DNA from: JAHRAH01 sp051009015
GTDB lineage: Bacteria; Pseudomonadota; Gammaproteobacteria; Tethybacterales; Persebacteraceae
Direction of reading: 5' to 3'
NCBI GenBank assembly: GCA_051009015.1
Contig: JBPCWZ010000048.1
Location: 1 to 8,015, forward strand
Length of the DNA: 8,015 bases
A program made the translations under genes and the position numbers. Below are positions 1-4,684 of the stretch, piece after piece. The notes below the pieces were generated by a model. It was not told the origin of the DNA and did no database searches. It saw only the letters and a list, made by a program, of their open reading frames with translations. Position 1 is the first letter of the stretch, and each line of letters opens with the position of its first letter.

Positions 1-1
1 T

Positions 2-865
2 TTTATGGCGGAAGTCGCCGACATTCTCACAAGCGACGGGCAGAAAGTTGTATTGCCCGACCTCGCCGCCGGATGTTCAATGGCGGATATGGCATCTTTG
101 ACAAAAGTAGAGCGGGCATGGCGCGAACTTAGCGAAGTATTGGACCCGGACGAGCAGATAACACCGGTTACTTATATCAATTCCGCCGCGGATTTAAAAG
201 CGTTTTGCGGTCGTCATGGCGGCATTGTTTGCACTTCCGGCAATGCGGCGGCTATTTTGAGATGGTGTTATGCCCGCCGCCCGAAGGCGTTATTCTTCCC
301 CGACCAGCATCTTGGCAGATGGACGGCGCGGACGATGGGAATACCGGCGGAGGAGATGGCGGTATGGGATTTTGACAAACCGCTCGGCGGCTTGACGGCT
401 GATGAGATTCGCCGCGCGCGGATTATCTTGTGGAAGGGTTTTTGTTCTGTGCATCAGATGTTCCGCCCCGAGCATATCCGCGCTTTTCGTCAAAAGCAAC
501 CTGACGGATATGTCATATCGCATCCGGAGTGTTGCGAAGAAGTTTGCGCCATGTCGGATAGTGTTGGTTCAACCGAATACATTATCAAAACCATCGCCGC
601 CGCGCCGCCGAATACGCATTGGCTTGTCGGCACGGAGTTGAATTTGGTTCAGCGCATTGCGCGCGAGTTTGCCGGCGAGGGCAAAGTGATAAAGTTTATG
701 TCGCCGATGGTATGCATGTGCAGCACGATGGCGCGCATAGACCCGCAACATCTGGCGTGGTCTTTGGAATCGCTTGCGGATGGCGATATCGTCAATCAAA
801 TCAAAGTCCCCGCCGCCGAAGCGATTGATGCAAAAACCGCATTGACAAGAATGTTAACTTGTTAG
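2..865 (+). CDS. nadA: Quinolinate synthase NadA, 5' end cut by window edge
   Basis: NadA condenses iminoaspartate with dihydroxyacetone phosphate to form quinolinate, the first ring intermediate of de novo NAD synthesis, using a [4Fe-4S] cluster in the cytoplasm. Counting from the Met at base 5, the visible family motifs are LPDLAAGCSMAD (18-29), VTYINSAADLKA (55-66), CTSGNA (76-81), FFPDQHLG (97-104), GFCSVH (145-150), ISHPECCEEV (171-180), GSTEYI (188-193), GTELNL (209-214) and MVCMCSTM (235-242). Likely cluster cysteines are C76, C176 and C237 or C239. The Met at base 5 is probably internal: the codon before it is Phe, and family members read RFMAE at this point, so roughly 40-60 N-terminal residues lie outside the window. 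The stop is TAG. Downstream is a repeat island and then convergent genes, so nadA ends its transcription unit here. The CMCSTM ending resembles alphaproteobacterial NadA rather than E. coli NadA. Confidence 0.95.
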   Translation, partial: FMAEVADILTSDGQKVVLPDLAAGCSMADMASLTKVERAWRELSEVLDPDEQITPVTYINSAADLKAFCGRHGGIVCTSGNAAAILRWCYARRPKALFFPDQHLGRWTARTMGIPAEEMAVWDFDKPLGGLTADEIRRARIILWKGFCSVHQMFRPEHIRAFRQKQPDGYVISHPECCEEVCAMSDSVGSTEYIIKTIAAAPPNTHWLVGTELNLVQRIAREFAGEGKVIKFMSPMVCMCSTMARIDPQHLAWSLESLADGDIVNQIKVPAAEAIDAKTALTRMLTC

Positions 866-902
866 CATAACAACAACGCTAACAACCCGCACAATCACAA
901 CG

Positions 903-919
903 ATGGCGGTTTCCGCCAT
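903..919 (+). terminator. Small perfect hairpin after nadA, possible weak terminator
   Basis: ATGGCGG and CCGCCAT form a 7-bp perfect stem around a TTT loop, 37 nt after the nadA stop. No T-run follows, so it is not a classical intrinsic terminator. It may act only as a 3'-end stabiliser, or be chance in a GC-rich repeat area. Its right arm is also the start of the 17-bp tandem repeat. Confidence 0.25.
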
Positions 920-974
920 TCTCCCATATCCGTCATTCCTCCATATCCGCCATTTCCCCATATCCGTCATTCCC
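913..974 (+). repeat. 17-bp tandem repeat, three full copies plus a partial fourth
   Basis: Units start at 913, 930, 947 and 964. The consensus is CCGYCATTYYYCCATAT. Position 4 alternates C, T, C, T, so the array can also be read as a 34-bp unit repeated about twice. The fourth copy keeps only the first 11 bases (CCGTCATTCCC) and then becomes the left arm of the palindromic element at 964. No open reading frame covers this area. Replication slippage from the edge of the palindromic element would explain the pattern, but that is inference. Confidence 0.8.
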
Positions 975-1046
975 GCGCACGCGGGAATCTCTCATTCTTT
1001 CACGGGATGATGGTATGTTAGATTCCCGCGTTCGCGGGAATGACGG
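964..1046. repeat. MITE-like inverted repeat with two dRS3-type palindromes
   Basis: The left arm (964-990) and right arm (1020-1046) are reverse complements over 27 bp with one mismatch, separated by a 29-nt loop. Each arm is itself a palindrome: ATTCCCGCG-CA-CGCGGGAAT at 969-988 and ATTCCCGCG-TT-CGCGGGAAT at 1022-1041, with 9-bp stems and 2-nt loops. Both fit ATTCCC-N8-GGGAAT, the published dRS3 repeat of Neisseria. From general knowledge, similar CGTCATTCCCGCG elements occur in other proteobacteria. Lying between convergent nadA and tRNA-Arg, transcripts from either side could fold into a long hairpin. No T-run follows on either strand, so any termination would be Rho-type or structural. 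It contains no coding capacity. Confidence 0.85.
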
Positions 1047-1066
1047 GAAAGGGGGAATGACGGGAA
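1036..1066 (+). repeat. 14-bp direct repeat flanking the right palindrome, same 17-bp period
   Basis: GGGAATGACGGGAA occurs at 1036-1049 and again at 1053-1066, an offset of 17 bp. It is the reverse complement of the CCGTCATTCCC core of the left-hand tandem array. The island is therefore roughly mirror-symmetric: 17-bp-spaced cores, palindrome, loop, palindrome, 17-bp-spaced core. Confidence 0.7.
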
Positions 1067-1077
1067 TAATAAAAGGG

Positions 1078-1150
1078 CGCCCCGGAGATGATTTGAACAT
1101 CCGACCTTGCCCTTAGGAGGGGCCTGCTCTGTCCTCTGAGCTACCGGGGC
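1078..1150 (-). tRNA. tRNA-Arg, anticodon CCT (reads AGG)
   Basis: Read on the minus strand, the 73-nt cloverleaf is complete. The acceptor arms are GCCCCGG and CCGGGGC. The D arm is GCTC with an 8-nt loop and GAGC. The anticodon arm is GGCCC-CTCCTAA-GGGCA. The variable loop is AGGTC, the T arm is GGATG-TTCAAAT-CATCT, and the discriminator is G. Loop bases 34-36 are CCT. The core GCCCCTCCTAAGGGC is the same as in E. coli tRNA-Arg(CCT) as I recall it. Pair 27-43 is a G-A mismatch and 49-65 is G-U. The three bases after the discriminator are CCC rather than CCA, so CCA must be added after transcription. The gene begins 6 nt after the fmt stop, so it is probably processed from a def-fmt-tRNA transcript. 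A TTTTATTATT stretch follows the 3' end and could contribute to termination. Confidence 0.95.
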
Positions 1151-1156
1151 TTTTTA

Positions 1157-2170
1157 TCATATTGCTTCGTTATCGGCTTGTAATGTTTTTGCCCGGTCGC
1201 CGGGGGTTATTTGGAAACCTCTTAGAAATGCTTCCGCCGGTTGCGGTTTTTTGCCTTCGCGCCGCAACTGCTTGAAAACTATTGCGCCTTGTGCGCATTT
1301 AATAACAATGCCATTTTTGTCGGCGCGCAAAACTTCGCCATTGACGGGGCGCGATGATGCATCGTTATTATCCCGCAAAACTTCGCCGCCGTTATCACCT
1401 TTGCCATCTTCGCCGCCGTTTGATGATATGCCGGCTATTGCCGCGCCTTTTAGAATGCCTATCATTGCGCCGTTTATGATTGTTCTTGCCGCGCGGCGCG
1501 GGGCAAAGGCGCGGATTTGCCGCGCTGTTGTTTGCGCCGGATTGTCGTAGTTTATGATGTTTTCCGCTTTTGACAACTTGCGGGCATAAACTATCCCTTC
1601 AATACTTTGCGCTACCGGCGGCGGGTTTGTTTGCAGTGTCTTAATCATCAGTTTCGCGCCGAGTGTTGCAAGTTGTGCGGTGAGTTCACCGCAGTTTTTA
1701 TCTTCCGCCAGCGGAATGCTTTGGCGCATTAATATCGCGCCGGTATCCAAACCTTCGTCCATCTGCATAATGCACACGCCGGTTTCCTTGTCGCCCGCCA
1801 AAATAGCGCGGGCTATCGGCGCCGCCCCCCGCCATCTGGGCAGTAATGACGGATGGATATTTATCGCCCCGCGCGGCGATGCCGCAAGTGCCGATGGCGG
1901 CAGCAACAAACCATTATCGGCAACGACAATCGCATCCGCCTTTGCCGCTTTCATCTGCGCCGCCGCTTGTTCGCCGTCCGCCGTTTCCAATAATGGCAGA
2001 TTTAGCATTTGCGCGGTTATTGCCGCCGGGCATGATTGTATTTGCAGTTTGCGCCCGCGCGGTTTTGGCGGCGGCGATGCGACCAAAACAATATCAAGCG
2101 CATCGGCAAGTTGTTTCATCGCCATTTGCGCAAACGCGCCGCTGCCGCAAAAAACAATACGCATTGCCAT
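1157..2170 (-). CDS. fmt: Methionyl-tRNA formyltransferase Fmt
   Basis: Fmt transfers a formyl group from 10-formyltetrahydrofolate to Met-tRNA(fMet) before translation initiation. The 337-residue product has the Rossmann-like formyltransferase domain at about 1-190 and the C-terminal tRNA-binding OB-type domain at about 195-330. The catalytic segment reads NIHPSLLPRWRGAAPI (104-119), giving N104 and H106, and the second segment GVCIMQMDEGLDTG (131-144) supplies D142. YARKLSKAE (195-203) marks the C-terminal domain. The nucleotide loop near residue 8 is CGSGAFA rather than the usual GTPxFA, a mild divergence. Residues about 248-277 are an Asn/Asp/Gly-rich insertion containing a duplicated GEVLR, which makes the protein longer than the usual 310-320 residues. 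The start is ATG 7 nt after the def stop. An in-frame ATG two codons later (2164) is equally possible, since neither has a clear Shine-Dalgarno sequence. Proximity to def suggests translational coupling. Confidence 0.95.
   Translation of the reverse strand: MAMRIVFCGSGAFAQMAMKQLADALDIVLVASPPPKPRGRKLQIQSCPAAITAQMLNLPLLETADGEQAAAQMKAAKADAIVVADNGLLLPPSALAASPRGAINIHPSLLPRWRGAAPIARAILAGDKETGVCIMQMDEGLDTGAILMRQSIPLAEDKNCGELTAQLATLGAKLMIKTLQTNPPPVAQSIEGIVYARKLSKAENIINYDNPAQTTARQIRAFAPRRAARTIINGAMIGILKGAAIAGISSNGGEDGKGDNGGEVLRDNNDASSRPVNGEVLRADKNGIVIKCAQGAIVFKQLRREGKKPQPAEAFLRGFQITPGDRAKTLQADNEAI
1326..1387 (-). repeat. In-frame 48-bp-spaced direct repeat inside the fmt insertion
   Basis: The 14-mer CGCAAAACTTCGCC (plus strand) occurs at 1326-1339 and 1374-1387, an offset of 48 bp or exactly 16 codons. 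It encodes the two GEVLR copies of Fmt. The material between and beside the copies is rich in GAT, AAT, AAC and GGC codons. This looks like an in-frame tandem duplication that has since diverged. Confidence 0.7.
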
Positions 2171-2177
2171 TTCGGGA

Positions 2178-2681
2178 TTATTCCGCCGCTTGCGCTTTGT
2201 GGTATTTTGCCAGCAGGCGCTCGCGTTTCAGGCGGCTGAGACGGTCAAAAAACAGCACGCCATTAAGATGGTCTATTTCGTGCTGCAAACAAACCGCCAG
2301 CATTCCTTCGCACTGCAGTTTGGTTTGCCCGCCTTGCATATTGACGCCGCAAACCGTCACCCGCGCCGGACGGCGCACCACCTCGCGCATGCCCGGCACC
2401 GAAAGGCAACCTTCCTCCGCCGATACTTCGTCTTTGGAATGCGCGATAATAAGCGGATTGGCAAGGGCTATCGGGTCGTTGCGCCCGCCGCTGACATCGG
2501 CGACAAGCAAGCGCAATGATTTGCCGATCTGCGGCGCGGCAAGCCCGACGCCCGATTCGTTCAGCATTGTCTCGCGCATTTGTTCGGCGAGTTTGCGGAT
2601 GGTCGCGTCAATGGCGGCGACTTCCGCGGCGCGCGCGCGCAAAACGGGATGGGGATAAAGAATAATCGGCAGGGCGGGCAT
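2178..2681 (-). CDS. def: Peptide deformylase
   Basis: Def removes the N-formyl group from nascent polypeptides at the ribosome exit and uses a bound metal, usually Fe2+. The product is 167 residues, the normal size. All three family motifs are intact: GVGLAAPQ (44-51), EGCLS (90-94) and QHEIDH (133-138). They give metal ligands C92, H134 and H138 and catalytic E135. The start is the ATG at 2681-2679, giving MPALPIILYPHPVLR, a typical deformylase N-terminus. The open frame extends much further upstream, but that part runs antisense through dprA and has no deformylase character. There is no Shine-Dalgarno sequence; a -10-like TAGAAT lies 13 nt upstream, so the mRNA leader is probably about 6 nt. 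def is first in the def-fmt-tRNA-Arg unit and divergent from dprA, as in E. coli. Confidence 0.96.
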   Translation of the reverse strand: MPALPIILYPHPVLRARAAEVAAIDATIRKLAEQMRETMLNESGVGLAAPQIGKSLRLLVADVSGGRNDPIALANPLIIAHSKDEVSAEEGCLSVPGMREVVRRPARVTVCGVNMQGGQTKLQCEGMLAVCLQHEIDHLNGVLFFDRLSRLKRERLLAKYHKAQAAE

Positions 2682-2690
2682 CGTGCGGGG

Positions 2691-2696
2691 TATAAT
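2691..2696 (+). promoter_or_regulatory. -10 box for dprA, predicted leaderless transcript
   Basis: A perfect TATAAT ends 9 nt before the dprA ATG at 2706. With the usual 6-7 nt from -10 to the start point, the mRNA would begin about 2-4 nt before or at the ATG. At 17-bp spacing the -35 position (2668-2673) reads GGCAGG, which is not a recognisable -35 box, and it lies inside def. The preceding G fits the GTATAAT pattern seen twice more in the window. Confidence 0.55.
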
Positions 2697-2700
2697 TCTA
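2695..2700 (-). promoter_or_regulatory. -10-like box for def, overlapping the dprA -10
   Basis: On the minus strand the sequence is TAGAAT, one mismatch from consensus, with 13 nt to the def ATG. It shares two bases with the TATAAT that faces dprA: the 10-mer TATAATTCTA reads as a -10 box in both directions. No good -35 is seen for this side either. The assignment is by position and similarity only. Confidence 0.4.
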
Positions 2701-2705
2701 CACCG

Positions 2706-3839
2706 ATGCCCGCCGCCAATGCCGCCGATTATTATCTTCTGGTTTTGATGCTTACCAAAGGCATCGGCGCGAAGTTGATGCGCCGCTTGCTGGATGCCTT
2801 TGACGATGACGCCCGCGCCGCCGCCAAAGCGCCGGAAGCGGAACTTTGCAAACTGCTGCCGAAAAAAGTCGCCGCCCGCGTTTGTCGCAAAGAAGGCGAA
2901 GCCGCCGTGGAAGCGGCGATGAAATGGAGCGAACAAAGCGACGAGCATAAACTGCTTGTTGTCGGCGGCGACGAGTATCCGCAAAGGTTGACGCATTGTT
3001 CCGATGCGCCGCTTGTGCTTTATGCCAGCGGGCAAAACCCGCGCATATTGAATGCCGATATTATCGCCATTGTCGGCAGTCGCAGCGCATCGCCCGCCGG
3101 AGTGCATAATGCCGAAGTATTCGCCCGCACGCTTTCATTGAGCAACATCGCCGTCGCCAGCGGAATGGCACAGGGGATAGATGCCGCCGCCCACCAAGGC
3201 GCGATTGACGGCGGCGCGGGGACGATTGCGGTAGTCGGCACGGGTCCGGATATTGTCTATCCGCGCGAGCATCGCAAACTTGCAATGCGCATTCGCGAAA
3301 CCGGAATGATTATCGGCGAACTTCCGCCGGGGACGCCGCCGGACAAGTTTAACTTCCCGCCGCGCAACCGCATTATCAGCGGTATCGCCCGAGGTTGCCT
3401 TGTCATTGAAGCGGGAGAGAAAAGCGGCGCGCTTATTACCGCCCGCCATGCGATGGATAATAGCCGCGAAGTTTTTGCCGTGCCCGGTTCCATCAACTCG
3501 CCGATGCATCGCGGCTGTCATAAACTCATCAAGGAAGGGGCGAAACTGACCGAAACCATCAACGATATCGCCGAAGAACTTTCCGCCGAAAACAAAATAA
3601 ACGGCGATGGCATAAACGGCGCGGCAAATGCCGGTGATGCAAATGCAAACGCAAACGGCGATGGCGGTGTTTTTGACGACATTCTGCCGCATATAGATTA
3701 TGAACCTACGGCGGCGGATGATATCGCCGGGCGCAGCGGTATGACGGCGGCGGCGCTTATGCCCGCGCTTTTGGAGTTGGAAATGCAGGGCAAGATAGCA
3801 GCCGCCGCCGGTGGCAAATATCAAAGGTTGCCGGGATGA
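2706..3839 (+). CDS. dprA: DNA-processing protein DprA (Smf)
   Basis: DprA binds incoming single-stranded DNA and loads RecA during natural transformation. The 377-residue product has an N-terminal helix-hairpin-helix/SAM-like region (about 8-75). The central Rossmann-like domain shows IAIVGSRSASPAG (120-132), ASGMAQGIDAAAHQGAI (151-167), TIAVVGTGPDIVYPREH (173-189), NFPPRNRIISG (216-226) and GEKSGALITARHAM (237-250). A C-terminal winged helix lies at about 335-374. The usual ARGID reads AQGID here. An Asn/Gly/Asp/Ala-rich linker (about 296-321) separates the Rossmann and winged-helix domains. The start is chosen as ATG 2706 because it gives the normal N-terminus; an upstream ATG at 2580 lies inside def on the other strand. 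No Shine-Dalgarno sequence is seen, fitting a leaderless mRNA. The stop overlaps the argB start as ATGA. Presence of dprA suggests but does not prove competence; many non-competent bacteria keep it. Confidence 0.95.
   Translation: MPAANAADYYLLVLMLTKGIGAKLMRRLLDAFDDDARAAAKAPEAELCKLLPKKVAARVCRKEGEAAVEAAMKWSEQSDEHKLLVVGGDEYPQRLTHCSDAPLVLYASGQNPRILNADIIAIVGSRSASPAGVHNAEVFARTLSLSNIAVASGMAQGIDAAAHQGAIDGGAGTIAVVGTGPDIVYPREHRKLAMRIRETGMIIGELPPGTPPDKFNFPPRNRIISGIARGCLVIEAGEKSGALITARHAMDNSREVFAVPGSINSPMHRGCHKLIKEGAKLTETINDIAEELSAENKINGDGINGAANAGDANANANGDGGVFDDILPHIDYEPTAADDIAGRSGMTAAALMPALLELEMQGKIAAAAGGKYQRLPG
3591..3668 (+). repeat. Low-complexity insert in dprA with 13-bp direct repeats
   Basis: This in-frame stretch encodes the Asn/Gly/Asp/Ala-rich linker between the Rossmann and winged-helix domains. 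AAACGGCGATGGC occurs at 3599-3611 and 3653-3665, an offset of 54 bp or 18 codons, and short GCAAA(C/T) units lie between. The composition matches the inserts in fmt and ampG. Confidence 0.7.
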
Positions 3840-4684
3840 TTGACCGCGCGCGCATTCTTTCGGAGGCGCTGCCGTATATCCGGCGCTATCACGGCAAGAC
3901 CATCGTTGTCAAATACGGCGGCAGCGCGATGCAAAATGACGAGTTGAAAACCGCCTTCGCCCGCGATATTGTTTTGTTGAAACTTGCCGGAATAAACCCC
4001 GTTATCGTCCATGGCGGCGGCCCGCAGATAGACAAGGCGCTCGCCGATGCCGGAAAGCAAAGCCGCTTTGTGCGCGGCTTGCGCTATACGGACGGCGACA
4101 CGATGGATATTGTGGAGATGGTTTTGGGCGGCGCGGTTAACAAGCAAATCGTCCGCCTTATTAATGGCGAAGGCGGCAGGGCTGTCGGGCTTAGCGGCAA
4201 AGACGGCAACTTGCTTTGCGCCCGCAAAATGCGCGCCAAACGCGGCGGCGGCGATATTGGTTTGGTTGGCGATATTGCATCGGTCAATTGCGAAGTGGTG
4301 TCGGTTTTATTGCGCGAGCATTTTATTCCGGTGATAGCCCCGGTCGCCGCCGATGACAAGGGGCAGACGCTTAATATCAATGCCGATTTGGCGGCGGCAA
4401 GAATCGCCGCGGCATTGTCGGCGGAATCATTGTTTTTATTGACGAATACCGAAGGCGTGCTGGACGGCAAAGGCAAACTGATGGAAGAGTTAAGCGCCGC
4501 CCGCACGCGCAAACTTCTGGCAACTTCGGTCATCAAAGACGGAATGGTGCCAAAAGTGGAATGCGCCCTTGCCGCCGTCAAGGGCGGGGCGGGGTCGTGC
4601 CGCATTATCAACGGCGGCAAAAAACACGCACTCCTGTTGGAGGTTTTTACCGATGCCGGGGCGGGCACAAGAATAACATTATGA
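3836..4684 (+). CDS. argB: Acetylglutamate kinase ArgB
   Basis: ArgB phosphorylates N-acetylglutamate with ATP, the second step of arginine synthesis, in the cytoplasm. The 282-residue product shows the amino-acid-kinase fold motifs VVKYGGSAM (24-32, with K26), HGGGPQI (59-65), RGLRYTD (80-86, with substrate-binding R83), GLSGKDGN (118-125), NINAD (180-184) and GMVPKVECAL (236-245, with K240). The N-terminal ILSEALPYIRRYHGK is the helix found in arginine-inhibited hexameric enzymes. It is about 7-10 residues shorter here than in Pseudomonas, so feedback inhibition is plausible but not certain. ATG overlaps the dprA stop (ATGA), with a weak AAAGG at 3823-3827, 8 nt upstream. The gene's own stop overlaps the ampG start the same way. 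No other arginine genes are nearby. Confidence 0.96.
   Translation: MIDRARILSEALPYIRRYHGKTIVVKYGGSAMQNDELKTAFARDIVLLKLAGINPVIVHGGGPQIDKALADAGKQSRFVRGLRYTDGDTMDIVEMVLGGAVNKQIVRLINGEGGRAVGLSGKDGNLLCARKMRAKRGGGDIGLVGDIASVNCEVVSVLLREHFIPVIAPVAADDKGQTLNINADLAAARIAAALSAESLFLLTNTEGVLDGKGKLMEELSAARTRKLLATSVIKDGMVPKVECALAAVKGGAGSCRIINGGKKHALLLEVFTDAGAGTRITL

Noticed and set aside
913..980. Possible CRISPR-like array
   Set aside because: The 17-bp units are directly adjacent with no spacers, and no cas genes are present.
964..1046. Classical Rho-independent terminator
   Set aside because: The stem is strong, but neither strand has a T-run after it. It is better described as a palindromic repeat element.
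1680..2519. Long plus-strand open frame (279 codons) opposite fmt and def
   Set aside because: It is the antisense shadow of two fully motif-supported genes. Its translation is low-complexity Ala/Ser/Pro-rich with no family features.
2682..3107. N-terminal extension of the def open frame
   Set aside because: The frame stays open by chance through antisense dprA. The canonical deformylase N-terminus starts at 2681.
3135..3824. 229-codon minus-strand open frame opposite dprA
   Set aside because: It lies wholly antisense to dprA and its composition (Arg/Ile/Gly-rich) reflects the complement of GC-biased codons. No motif or start signal is seen.
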